A stretch of DNA of 62,906 bases from Yinghuangia soli (GTDB taxonomy: Bacteria > Actinomycetota > Actinomycetes > Streptomycetales > Streptomycetaceae): NCBI RefSeq assembly GCF_021502675.1, contig NZ_JAKFHA010000049.1, forward strand, positions 1 through 62,906, read 5' to 3'. A program made the translations under genes and the position numbers. The stretch's first letter is position 1, and each line of letters begins with the position of its first letter. The notes under the pieces are model-generated. The model worked only from the letters and a program-made list of their open reading frames with translations. It did not search any database and had not been told where the DNA came from. Positions 27,079 through 35,159 of this stretch are shown piece after piece.

Positions 27079-27249
27079 CTACCAGCGGTACCAGCGGCCT
27101 CGGGATCCGCCCGCCCCGGCGCCCCGGAAGAAGAATCCGAGGATCCAGACGACGAGCAGGATGACGGCTATCCACCACAGAGCCTCGAGGGCGAACCCGG
27201 CGCCGAACAGGATCAGCACCAACAGAAGGACGAGAAGAAGAGGAATCAT
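27079..27249 (-). CDS. Small hydrophobic membrane protein (56 aa, lmo0937-like)
   Basis: A 56-aa frame begins MIPLLLVLLLVLILFGAGFA, continues with a second hydrophobic helix (LWWIAVILLVVWILGFF) and ends in a Gly/Arg/Trp tail (GGSRGRWYRW). It matches the widespread small hydrophobic protein family of streptomycetes, here called lmo0937-like. The ATG at 27249 has no ribosome site. A GTGT-N15-GGGCAG promoter ends 9 bases before it, which suggests a leaderless SigB-type message. It lies 26 bp upstream of the truncated sigma-like gene on the same strand, so that gene may be co-transcribed. Confidence 0.85.
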   Translation of the reverse strand: MIPLLLVLLLVLILFGAGFALEALWWIAVILLVVWILGFFFRGAGAGGSRGRWYRW

Positions 27250-27258
27250 GCTGTGCCG

Positions 27259-27283
27259 CTGCCCTGATGTGCCGGGATGACAC
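27259..27283 (-). promoter_or_regulatory. SigB-type leaderless promoter (GGGCAG variant)
   Basis: GTGT (27280-27283) and GGGCAG (27259-27264), minus strand, are 15 bp apart. The bases from the -10 to the start read GGGCAGCGGCACAGC, nearly the same as GGGTAGCGGCGCGGC before the ATG at 3884. Confidence 0.6.
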
Positions 27284-27325
27284 GTTCCCGCGCGGGGGGA
27301 TCGACCGCGGGCGGGGCCGGCCGGT

Positions 27326-27350
27326 GCGTGACGCGTCGGCCGCCGGGTAG
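27326..27350 (+). promoter_or_regulatory. SigB-type promoter
   Basis: GCGT (27326-27329), 15 bp, then GGGTAG (27345-27350). It precedes the iron-containing redox enzyme gene by 64 bp. Confidence 0.65.
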
Positions 27351-27414
27351 CCGCGAGGCGACCCGGCGCCGGGACGACCAGGTGTCGGTGACCCGATCAG
27401 AGGATGTGGTGAGG

Positions 27415-28473
27415 ATGACCCGCGGAGCGCGCACGGCCGTGACGGACGGAGATGCGCCGACCGGACCGCATCGGCCGCCCGCGTTGCCGACAGCGCGCGG
27501 GCCGGTGTCGAAGGCGGTGCTGGACGTGCTGCGGCAGGCGCCCGGGAGCGGCGTACCGCCGATCGGGCAGGCACCGGATCCGTGGGGCGAAGACGCGCAA
27601 CTGGCGCTCTACCTTTGCTATGAGCTGCACTACCGGGACCTCCCCGGCGTTGATGCCGGCTGGGAGTGGGATCCGCAGTTGCTGGCGCTGCGCGCTCGGC
27701 TGGAGGAGGCGTTCCTCGCCGCGCTGCGCACGGCCGTCGGCGATCCGGGCAGTGTCGACCTGGCCATGGACGCGGTCCTGCATCCTGCGCGCGGCGGTCC
27801 GAAGGGCCCGTCGGCGCTGCTGGTGGAGCGTCCCGACGTGGAGCGGTTCCGCGAGTACGTCGTGCACCGGTCGGTCTTCCAGCTGAAGGAGGCCGACCCG
27901 CAGGCGCTGCTGATCCCGCGGCTGGCCGGGCGGGCGAAGGCGGCCGTCGTGGCGGTGGAGTTCGACGAGTTCGGCGCGGGGCGGGCGGAGCGCGTCCATG
28001 CGCGCTTGTACGCGGATCTCATGCGCGGGCTCGGGCTCGACGACGGCTGCAACGCCTACCTGGACCGGGTCCCGGCGCCGATGCTGGCGGTGGTGAACGC
28101 GATGTCGCTGTTCGGCTGGCACCGGCGGCTGCGGGGTATGGCTGCCGGGCATTTCGCGGCGCTGGAGGCCGGCTCGTCGCCGGGCGCGGCGCGGCTCGCG
28201 GATGCGTTGGCGCTGCTCGGCATCGACGATCCTGCGTGCACCGTGTTCTTCACCGAGCATGTCGAAGCGGACGCCGTCCACGAGCAGCTGATGCGCCGCG
28301 AGGTGCTGGGCGGACTCCTGGAGGACGAGCCCGGAGCGGCCGCCGACATCGCGTTCGGCATCCGGGTGTCCACGCTGCTGGACGACCGGTTCGGCGCACA
28401 CGTGCGCGAGGCGTGGGCGGCAGGCCGTTCGTCGCTGCGCGGTGGTCCGCTCGCCTCACTCGCCGCGCGCTGA
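27415..28473 (+). CDS. Iron-containing redox enzyme (haem-oxygenase-like fold)
   Basis: This 352-aa all-helical protein belongs to the iron-containing redox enzyme family with a haem-oxygenase-like fold. Candidate diiron ligands include the Glu and His of LYLCYELHYRD, the EFDEFGAG segment, and H and E residues of FFTEHVEADAVHEQ near residue 280. Members oxidise small molecules with a diiron centre; the substrate here is unknown. The start is uncertain: ATG 27415 has AGAGGA about 10 bp upstream, while GTG 27388 is an alternative. It has a SigB-type promoter and converges with the CDGSH gene, overlapping it by 18 bp. This gene order with CDGSH and HemK2-like genes recurs in streptomycetes as far as I recall. 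Confidence 0.9.
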   Translation: MTRGARTAVTDGDAPTGPHRPPALPTARGPVSKAVLDVLRQAPGSGVPPIGQAPDPWGEDAQLALYLCYELHYRDLPGVDAGWEWDPQLLALRARLEEAFLAALRTAVGDPGSVDLAMDAVLHPARGGPKGPSALLVERPDVERFREYVVHRSVFQLKEADPQALLIPRLAGRAKAAVVAVEFDEFGAGRAERVHARLYADLMRGLGLDDGCNAYLDRVPAPMLAVVNAMSLFGWHRRLRGMAAGHFAALEAGSSPGAARLADALALLGIDDPACTVFFTEHVEADAVHEQLMRREVLGGLLEDEPGAAADIAFGIRVSTLLDDRFGAHVREAWAAGRSSLRGGPLASLAAR

Positions 28474-28722
28474 GGTGCGCCGCGGGCGGGCGCGGTGGCT
28501 GGTGTCGCACCAGGGCAGGCGCCTGCTGCGCAGGCAGGTGCAGACGGCGACGACGACGCGTTCCGAGCGTGCGGTCGTCCCGTCCGGCATGGCGACTTCG
28601 ACCGGGCCTTCGATCAGGACGGGGCCGTTGGGGACGACGGTGATCCCGCGCGGGCATGCCGCGCTCCGGGGCGTCGGGGGACGGTCCTCGCCGTCGTGTT
28701 CAGGCTGCTGCCAGGTCGCCAC
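28456..28722 (-). CDS. CDGSH iron-sulfur domain protein
   Basis: This 88-aa protein has the CDGSH-type cluster ligands: C-x-C in AVCTCLRS and the C-D-x-S-H of PWCDTSH, the pattern that binds a [2Fe-2S] cluster with three Cys and one His. The N-terminal 25 residues are a polar tail containing PRGITVVPNGPVLIEGP, a typical pre-cluster strand. The probable role is cytosolic electron transfer or cluster sensing. The GTG at 28722 lies 23 bp inside the end of the methyltransferase gene, so translation is coupled. It converges with the iron-redox enzyme gene. Confidence 0.92.
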   Translation of the reverse strand: MATWQQPEHDGEDRPPTPRSAACPRGITVVPNGPVLIEGPVEVAMPDGTTARSERVVVAVCTCLRSRRLPWCDTSHRARPRRTSARGE

Positions 28723-29365
28723 GGATGACCACCAACTCCTCTTCCCGGCAACCAGGTTCGATGATCCCGCAGGATTCCATGTAGGGCGCTCGGGCGGTCA
28801 GCACCGGCCCGAAGGGCTGGGTCCGCCGGGCGACGACCCGGGCGCGCAGGCCGGCCGTACGCAGCAGGCGCAGCGTCCGGGGCACCCCGCACAGAGAGGA
28901 GTGCACGATCAGGACGGTGCCGCCCGGCCGGAGGATGCCGGGTACGCCCCGGCACAAGCGGTCGAGCAGCAGGCGCCCGTCGCGGCCCGCGTCCCATGAC
29001 CGCTCGGGACCGCGGTGCGGTGCTTCAGGGCTGGTCGCCGGGACATAGGGCGGGTTGGCCAGGACGAGGTCGAACCGCTCGGCGGCCACCGGCTCCAGCA
29101 GGTCGCCGCGGCGTACCCGGAGGCGGAGGCGGCGCCGGAGCCCGTTGACCCGGGCCGACCACACCGCGCGGCGCGAGATGTCCACGGCGGTGACCCGGCG
29201 ACCGGTGCCCCCGGTCCGGGCCGCGGCCAGCGCCACTGCGCCGGTCCCGGTACCGACGTCCAACACCCGTCGTGCGTCGCCGAATCCGCCTTCGAGATAG
29301 GCGGCGACCAGCAGCCAGGTGTCACCTTGGGGCCGGTACGTGCCCGGCAGGCAGAGCAGCTTCAT
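28700..29365 (-). CDS. HemK2/MTQ2-family protein methyltransferase
   Basis: This 221-aa class I methyltransferase shows the SAM motif VLDVGTGTGAVAL (about residue 35), the acidic loop TAVDIS and the catalytic NPPYVP that is diagnostic for N-methylation of glutamine or asparagine. It is shorter than PrmC (no N-terminal helical domain), like HemK2/MTQ2. The target protein is unknown. The start at 29365 has only a weak ribosome site. It lies downstream of the hemerythrin gene (54 bp) and overlaps the CDGSH gene. Confidence 0.9.
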   Translation of the reverse strand: MKLLCLPGTYRPQGDTWLLVAAYLEGGFGDARRVLDVGTGTGAVALAAARTGGTGRRVTAVDISRRAVWSARVNGLRRRLRLRVRRGDLLEPVAAERFDLVLANPPYVPATSPEAPHRGPERSWDAGRDGRLLLDRLCRGVPGILRPGGTVLIVHSSLCGVPRTLRLLRTAGLRARVVARRTQPFGPVLTARAPYMESCGIIEPGCREEELVVIRGDLAAA

Positions 29366-29419
29366 GATCGGCGGCTGCCCTGCGCGCCGCCGCCGAAACG
29401 ACGCGGCGCGCGTGCCGGA

Positions 29420-29881
29420 CTACGCGGCGCGCGGTGCGGGGATGCCGGCCTGCCCGCTCGGCGACCGGCGCCGTTCGCCGCGGCAAGCACCGCGCAGCCG
29501 GACGAAGAGGCGCTCCTCGTGGTCGCTGCGGTGGTCGCGGAACGCCACACGCAGGTTGCCGAGGAGCGTGCCGTACTGCGGCGCGTGGGGCGGGCAGGCG
29601 GCCAGTTCGTCCAGGCAGCGGGAGAGGTAACTGTGTGCCCGCAGGCCATGCGCCACGAGTTGGCAGCCACCGGTGACGTTCCGCCGGACGGCCGGATAGA
29701 TGCGCCGGCATTCGTGGTCGGCGTCGGCACGCAGTACCGCCGCCAAGTCGCCGACGGCCTCACCCACACGGGCACCGCCGCCGTCCACCGCGACCTTGCG
29801 CTGCACCTCGGCCAGGGCCTTGTCGATGTCCGCGTGCCGGGCGGCCGACTCCACGATCGCCCGGATCTCCGCGGTGGCCAT
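29420..29881 (-). CDS. Hemerythrin HHE-domain protein
   Basis: This 153-aa helical protein has the spaced His/Glu ligand pattern of the hemerythrin HHE family: ARHADIDKAL, RADADHECRRIYPA, VAHGLRAHSYL and FRDHRSDHEERLFVRL. A diiron centre binding oxygen or nitric oxide is expected. The start at 29881 is preferred over the ATG 12 bp upstream because GGAGGA lies 5 bp before it. A GGGTAG -10 lies 69 bp upstream but its -35 is poor. The gene leads a minus-strand run of hemerythrin, methyltransferase and CDGSH genes. Confidence 0.9.
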   Translation of the reverse strand: MATAEIRAIVESAARHADIDKALAEVQRKVAVDGGGARVGEAVGDLAAVLRADADHECRRIYPAVRRNVTGGCQLVAHGLRAHSYLSRCLDELAACPPHAPQYGTLLGNLRVAFRDHRSDHEERLFVRLRGACRGERRRSPSGQAGIPAPRAA

Positions 29882-29949
29882 AACGTCCTCCATCCCTATG
29901 CCCCTCGACGCGGGGTCGGCGTCGCCTCCGAAAGTGAGGCATCCAGCCG

Positions 29950-29974
29950 CTACCCGCCCAAGAACAACGGCACC
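29950..29974 (-). promoter_or_regulatory. Partial SigB-type promoter
   Basis: GGGTAG (29950-29955, minus strand) has GGTG 15 bp upstream, keeping only the G of GNNT. It is the only candidate found before the hemerythrin gene. Confidence 0.35.
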
Positions 29975-30065
29975 GGACAACGCCGGGCTGGATTCGGACA
30001 GATCCGCTCAGGATCGACCAATTCAGTTGCCACGGACTTCCCGACGAGCGATCCGCAGCGCGGCC

Positions 30066-30090
30066 GCGTGGACCGCGGCCGACCGGGTAG
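30066..30090 (+). promoter_or_regulatory. SigB-type promoter
   Basis: GCGT (30066-30069), 15 bp, then GGGTAG (30085-30090), identical in form to 27326-27350. It precedes the molybdopterin oxidoreductase by 53 bp. Confidence 0.65.
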
Positions 30091-30143
30091 CCGCCGCGCG
30101 AGCCGCGTACGACGCACAGCGGCACTGCTGGAGGAGGCCCCCG

Positions 30144-32528
30144 ATGCGAGAGCCGACACCGGAGCGGATCGCCGATCCCTGGGGCCGCCGCACACCGTAC
30201 GAGCGCGGCACGCCCTGGCCGGAACGCGTCGACACCGAGCTGGCCCCCGGCGTACGCCCTGAGGACGTGGAGCGCTGGGTCCCGTCCGCATCGCTCCTGC
30301 ACTCCAACGGGGACGCGATGGACATCGCCGTGGCCGGCGGCCGGATCGCCGGCGTCCGCGGGCGCGCGGGCGACCGGGTGAACCGCGGCCGGCTCGGCCC
30401 CAAGGACCTGTTCGGCTGGCAGGCCGGAGCCGCCCCCGACCGGCTGGCCACTCCCCTGGTCCGGCGCGACGGCCACTTGGTGCCGTGCGACTGGGACACC
30501 GCGTTGGAGGTCATCGCCGACCGCACCCGCGAGCTGCTCGCCGGCCCCGGCCCGGAGGCGATCGGGTTCCACACCAGCGGCCAGTTGTTCCTGGAGGAGT
30601 CGTACACGCTCGCGGTCATCGCCCGCGCCGGGATCGGCACTCCGCACCTGGACGGCAACACCCGGCTGTGCACGGCGACCGCTGCCGAGGCGCTCAAGGA
30701 GTCGTTCGGGTCCGACGGTCAGCCGGGCTCGTACGACGACATCGACCACACCGATGCCGTCGCGCTCTTCGGGCACAACGCGGCCGAGACGCAGCCGGTG
30801 CTGTGGATGCGGATCCTGGACCGGCTGGCCGGGACCTCCCCGCCGGAGCTGCTGTGCGTGGACCCGCGTCCCACCCGGGTGGCCCGCGCCGCGACCGTGC
30901 ACCTGGCCGCGCGGCCCGGCACGAACGTCGCCCTGCTCAACGCGCTTCTGCACGAGGTGATCCGCGCCGGACACACCGCCCCGGACTGGATCGCGGCCCA
31001 TACCGTCGGCTTCGAACGGCTCGCCGAGCAGGTCTCCGCCTGCACCCCGAAGTGGGCCGCGGACATCTGCGACGTGCCGCAGGCCCGCATCGAGGAGGCC
31101 GCCGAACTGCTCGGCAGCGCACCGCGCCTGGTGTCCACCGTGCTCCAGGGCATCTACCAGTCCCACCAGGCCACCGCTGCGGCCGTGCAGGTGAACAACC
31201 TGCACCTGATCCGCGGCATGCTCGGCCGGCCCGGATGCGGCGTCCTGCAGATGAACGGCCAGCCCACCGCCCAGAACACCCGCGAGTGCGGCGCGAACGG
31301 CGACCTGCCGGGCTTCCGCAACTGGGCCGACCCGGCGCACGTGGCCGACCTCGCGCGGGTGTGGAACGTCGACCCCGAGGCCATCCCGCACGATGCCGCG
31401 CCGACCCCGGCCATGGAGATCTTCGAACGGGCCCGGCAAGGCCGCATCCGCATGCTGTGGATCATCGGCACGAACCCTGCCGTGTCCCTCCCGCACCTCG
31501 GCCGCGTCCGCGAAACCCTTTCCGACCGCGGCCTGTTCACCGTCGTCCAGGACCTTTTCCGCACCGAGACCGCGCACTTCGCCGACGCCGTGCTGCCGGC
31601 CGCGACCTGGGGCGAGAAGACCGGGACGTTCACCAACGCCGACCGCACCGTGCACATCAGCGGCAAGGCCGTCGATCCGCCCGGCATCGCCCGCAGCGAC
31701 CTGGACATCTTCCTCGACTACGCGCGGCGCATGGACTTCCGCGACCGGGACGGCGGCCCGCTCGTGCCCTGGACCGACGCCGAGTCCGCGTTCGCCGCCT
31801 GGCAGGACTGCAGCGCGGGCCGCCCCTGCGACTACACGGCGATCACGTACGAGCGGCTGCGCAACGGCGGGATCCAGTGGCCGTGCAACGCGGAACACCC
31901 CGCCGGCACCGAGCGCTTGTACGCCGACGGAGCCGTATGGGCCGCACCGGATCAGTGCGAGACGTACGGCAAGGACCTCATTACCGGGGATCCGCTCGAC
32001 CGGGACGACTACCTGCGCCTGAACCCGCACGGCAAGGCGATGATCAAGCCGGCCCCGTACGTCCCTCCGGACGAGCCGACCGACGCCGAGTACCCGCTCC
32101 ACCTCACCACCGGCCGCGGCCTCTACCAGTTCCACACGCGCACCAAGACCGGCCGCGTGCCGGCCCTGAACGACGCCGCACCGCGGGTCTGGGCCGAACT
32201 CTCCCCCGCCACCGCGGCCGCTCTGGACCTCGCGGAAGGCGACCTGGTCGAGGTCCGCACCGCCCGCGGCAGCGTGCAGGCGCCGCTGCGCCTGGCCGCG
32301 TTGCGCGACGACACCGTGTTCGTGCCCTTCCACTACGGCTACTGGGACACCGAAGCGGCCTGCGGCCCCGACGCGCCCGGCACCGGGAGCGCCGCCAACG
32401 AGGCCACCCCGACGCAGTGCGACCCCGTCTCGCAGCAGCCGCTGTTCAAGACCGGCGCGGCGGCCGTGACCCTGGTGTCCCGAGCCGGCGGGACCCCCTC
32501 CGCATCGGGTCCTGTCTGGGTGGCGTGA
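30144..32528 (+). CDS. Molybdopterin oxidoreductase (NasA/FdhA-like) without the iron-sulfur site
   Basis: This 794-aa protein follows the assimilatory nitrate reductase/formate dehydrogenase alpha-subunit fold. The probable Mo ligand is Cys176 in NTRLCTAT, followed by YDDID, WIIGTNPAVS, NADRTVHISGKAV and a C-terminal dinucleotide-binding domain (YPLHLTTGRGLYQFH). The N-terminal C-x2-C-x3-C of relatives reads ASLLHSNGDAMD here, with Ser50, His53 and Asp57 at the three cysteine positions, so no [4Fe-4S] cluster is expected there. Electron transfer must therefore differ. There is no Tat signal, so it is cytosolic. ATG 30144 has GAGGAGG 6 bp upstream. A SigB-type promoter precedes it. Substrate is unknown. 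Confidence 0.92.
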   Translation: MREPTPERIADPWGRRTPYERGTPWPERVDTELAPGVRPEDVERWVPSASLLHSNGDAMDIAVAGGRIAGVRGRAGDRVNRGRLGPKDLFGWQAGAAPDRLATPLVRRDGHLVPCDWDTALEVIADRTRELLAGPGPEAIGFHTSGQLFLEESYTLAVIARAGIGTPHLDGNTRLCTATAAEALKESFGSDGQPGSYDDIDHTDAVALFGHNAAETQPVLWMRILDRLAGTSPPELLCVDPRPTRVARAATVHLAARPGTNVALLNALLHEVIRAGHTAPDWIAAHTVGFERLAEQVSACTPKWAADICDVPQARIEEAAELLGSAPRLVSTVLQGIYQSHQATAAAVQVNNLHLIRGMLGRPGCGVLQMNGQPTAQNTRECGANGDLPGFRNWADPAHVADLARVWNVDPEAIPHDAAPTPAMEIFERARQGRIRMLWIIGTNPAVSLPHLGRVRETLSDRGLFTVVQDLFRTETAHFADAVLPAATWGEKTGTFTNADRTVHISGKAVDPPGIARSDLDIFLDYARRMDFRDRDGGPLVPWTDAESAFAAWQDCSAGRPCDYTAITYERLRNGGIQWPCNAEHPAGTERLYADGAVWAAPDQCETYGKDLITGDPLDRDDYLRLNPHGKAMIKPAPYVPPDEPTDAEYPLHLTTGRGLYQFHTRTKTGRVPALNDAAPRVWAELSPATAAALDLAEGDLVEVRTARGSVQAPLRLAALRDDTVFVPFHYGYWDTEAACGPDAPGTGSAANEATPTQCDPVSQQPLFKTGAAAVTLVSRAGGTPSASGPVWVA

Positions 32529-32556
32529 CCGGTTCGGCACGGCACCGAAGCTGCGG

Positions 32557-33792
32557 TCACCGGGGTGGCAGCGGTCGGCGCTCGCGCTCCTCGCGGATGA
32601 ACCGGCCTGCGCGGTCGAGGGCTTCGGCTGCTTCGGGGAGGAAGGTCCAGAAGATCTGGAACGTGTGGTGGTCCACCGGGTACAGCTCGAAGCGCACGTC
32701 CACGCCGTGGTCGCGGGCGCGGTCGGCGAGGCGGTGGGCGTCGGGGCGGTACGGGTCGCCGGTGGCTGCCTGGACGAGGAGTGGCGGGAGTCCGGTCAGG
32801 TCGGCGGTGAGGGGGCTGACCAGCGGGTCGTCCGCCGGGTGGCCGCAGAGGTACTCCTCGACGAAGCGGCGGCAGAGCAGCGCCCCGATCGGGTCGCCGG
32901 GTTCGGCGGCGTCGTCCGGTTCGGTGCGGAAGCGGCCTGCGAGGTCGAGGCCGGGGCAGAGCAGGGCCGCGCGGCCCGGGGCGGGCAGGCCGCGCTGCCG
33001 GAGGGCGAGCAGGAGCGAGAGGGCCAGGTGCGCGCCGGAGGAGTCGCCGGCGACGGTGATGCGCTGCGGATCGGTGCCGCGGTCGACGAGCCAGAGGTAC
33101 GCGCGCAGGGCGTCGTCGAGGGCGGCCGGGTACGGGTGTTCGGGGGCGAGGCGGTAGTCCGGGAGCAGTACGGAGCGTTCGGCCGCGGCGGCGAGGGCGC
33201 CGGCCAGCGGGCGGTAGCCGAACGCGGATCCGCTGCGGTACACGCCGCCGTGCAGGAAGAGCACGGTGGGCTCATGGCCGGCGGCAGGCGGGGTCAGCCG
33301 CAGTGCGGGTACTCCCCCGGCGTTGACGGGTGCGATGGCGACGTCGGCGCGGGGCGGGAACCGGGCGTGCAGATCCTCCAACGCGTCGCGCAGTGACTGG
33401 ACTTCGAGGCGGCTGCCGTCGACCGGTTCCCAATACTGGGCGATGCGGGCGTGGAGTTCGCCGCCGACGGCCCGGGTCGCGGTGACGGCGTCGTCGACGT
33501 CGGCGATGATGCGCTGCGCGCGGTCGAGCAGGGCCTCGCCGGCCGGGGTGAGTTCGACGCGGTGGGTGGAGCGGCGGAACAGGGCGCAGCCCAGGAGGCG
33601 TTCGAGCGAGCTGATCTGGCGGCTGAGGGCGGGCTGCGATACGTAGAGCTGTGCGGCCGCCCTGCCGAAGTGCAGTTCGCCGGCGACGGCCGCGAACGCC
33701 CGGAGGTGGCGCAGCTCGACGGCGTCCGCGGCCTGCGGGAACGGCAGCACGTTTCCGGTGGATCCGCCGCTGTCGCCGTGCCTGCCCGTCAT
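32557..33792 (-). CDS. LysR-type HTH fused to an HSL-family alpha/beta hydrolase
   Basis: This 411-aa protein joins two unrelated domains. Residues about 25-90 are a LysR winged HTH (ELRHLRAFAAVAGELHFGRA and QPALSRQISSLERLLG). After a linker of about 60 residues, an alpha/beta hydrolase domain of the hormone-sensitive-lipase family follows, with oxyanion LFLHGGVYRSG, nucleophile AGDSSGAHLAL and a C-terminal His in PVDHHTF. The hydrolase takes the place of the LysR effector domain. It may be an enzyme whose substrate controls DNA binding, or a fusion of neighbouring genes. The start at 33792 is tentative (no ribosome site). It converges with the molybdopterin gene. Confidence 0.92.
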   Translation of the reverse strand: MTGRHGDSGGSTGNVLPFPQAADAVELRHLRAFAAVAGELHFGRAAAQLYVSQPALSRQISSLERLLGCALFRRSTHRVELTPAGEALLDRAQRIIADVDDAVTATRAVGGELHARIAQYWEPVDGSRLEVQSLRDALEDLHARFPPRADVAIAPVNAGGVPALRLTPPAAGHEPTVLFLHGGVYRSGSAFGYRPLAGALAAAAERSVLLPDYRLAPEHPYPAALDDALRAYLWLVDRGTDPQRITVAGDSSGAHLALSLLLALRQRGLPAPGRAALLCPGLDLAGRFRTEPDDAAEPGDPIGALLCRRFVEEYLCGHPADDPLVSPLTADLTGLPPLLVQAATGDPYRPDAHRLADRARDHGVDVRFELYPVDHHTFQIFWTFLPEAAEALDRAGRFIREERERRPLPPR

Positions 33793-33947
33793 GGCCGCGA
33801 GTATCGCGCACCGGGCGTCCGGGTTGCTGATGCACCCCGTGCATGACGGCGATGCGCATTCGGCCTTTCCCTCGGCGCGGCCGCGGATGCCAGCGTTGCG
33901 CACATGGCCACCCGGCCTGTCCGCCGTGCCTGGAAAGGTCATTCACC

Positions 33948-34952
33948 ATGCGTTCATCCCGCGCCTTCGCCCGCGCCGCCGCGGTCACCGCGGCCGTCGC
34001 CTCGCTCGCCGCGTCCGGTGTCCCGGTCGCATCTGCCGCGGAACCGCCGTCCGCGGCCGCGGCTTCGGCGCATCGTCCGCAGGTGTGGGCGATCCCGGGC
34101 GCGCAGGCCGCGCCGGAGGGGATCGCGCGCGACCCGTACCGGCCGTACTTCTACACCGGCAGCGCCGCGGACGGCACGGTCTACCGCGGGGACCTGCGGT
34201 CCGGCGCGGTCGAGGTGTTCCTGCCCGGCGGTGCGGACGGCCGTACGGGCGCTCTCGGCATGAAGGTCGACGCCCGCGGCCGCCTGATCATCGCGGGCGG
34301 CTTCACGGGCCTGGTCTGGGTGTACGACACGCGCAGCGGCACTCTTCTGCACACCTTCAGCAGCGGTACCGGGAGCCTGCTCAACGACGTCGCCGTCGCC
34401 GCGAACGGCGATGTGTACGTCACCGACACGCTGCAGCCCAAGATCTACCGCATCACGGCCGACCGGCTCGCGGCCCCGGCCGCGCCCGCCGCGGCGCCGC
34501 TGCCCGTCTTCGCGGACTTCACCGGGTCGCCGGTCGTCGACGGGACGAACGTGCACTTCAACGGGATCGTGGTCACTCCCGACCAGCGGTACTTGATCGC
34601 CGCGCACATGGACAGCCGCGCCCTGCTCCGCATCGACCGGCGTACCAGTGAGATCCGCCGGATCGACCTCGGCGGGGCCGATGTGAACGGCGACGGCCTG
34701 CTCATCCGCGGCCGCACGCTCTACGCGGTCAGCAGCATCGACGGCACCCGCGACACCGTCAACATCGTGCACCTGGGCGGGAGTTACGCGGCCGGCATGG
34801 TCGAGCGCCGCGCGACCCACGCGCTGCTGGACCGCCCGTCCACCGCAGCGTTCGACGGCGACGCGATCCTCGCCGTGAACTTCCAGTGGGACGTGGCGTC
34901 CCCCAACCTGCCGTACACCGTCGTCCGCGTCCCGCTGAGCCAACTGACGTAG
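33948..34952 (+). CDS. Secreted SMP-30/gluconolactonase-like beta-propeller protein
   Basis: This 334-aa protein has a clear signal peptide (ARAAAVTAAVASLAASG, cleavage near ASA-AEP) and a propeller-like series of strands. These include PEGIARDPYRPYFYTGS, LNDVAVAANGDVYVTDT and VHFNGIVVTPDQRYLIAAH, typical of the SMP-30/gluconolactonase/LRE-like superfamily. It is extracellular and its substrate is unknown. The ATG at 33948 has GAAAGG about 9 bp upstream. It is divergent from the LysR-hydrolase gene, which may control it (inference). Confidence 0.88.
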   Translation: MRSSRAFARAAAVTAAVASLAASGVPVASAAEPPSAAAASAHRPQVWAIPGAQAAPEGIARDPYRPYFYTGSAADGTVYRGDLRSGAVEVFLPGGADGRTGALGMKVDARGRLIIAGGFTGLVWVYDTRSGTLLHTFSSGTGSLLNDVAVAANGDVYVTDTLQPKIYRITADRLAAPAAPAAAPLPVFADFTGSPVVDGTNVHFNGIVVTPDQRYLIAAHMDSRALLRIDRRTSEIRRIDLGGADVNGDGLLIRGRTLYAVSSIDGTRDTVNIVHLGGSYAAGMVERRATHALLDRPSTAAFDGDAILAVNFQWDVASPNLPYTVVRVPLSQLT

Positions 34953-35159
34953 GGCGTGGCGCGCCTTTCCCTCGCGACACGGCCGCCTCCGCCTTTCGCC
35001 GCGCCCCGGCGGGTGCGATGCTCGGTGGCAGGCGGCCGCGGGAGCGGTGGAGCGAGGGGATGTGAGCCACCGGAACGCACCGGCGGTTGACACCGCTTCG
35101 TTGCACCGCCCGGCCCGCGCCGCGCCATGGACTCCGGTCGCGAGAAAGGGCGGTACGCG

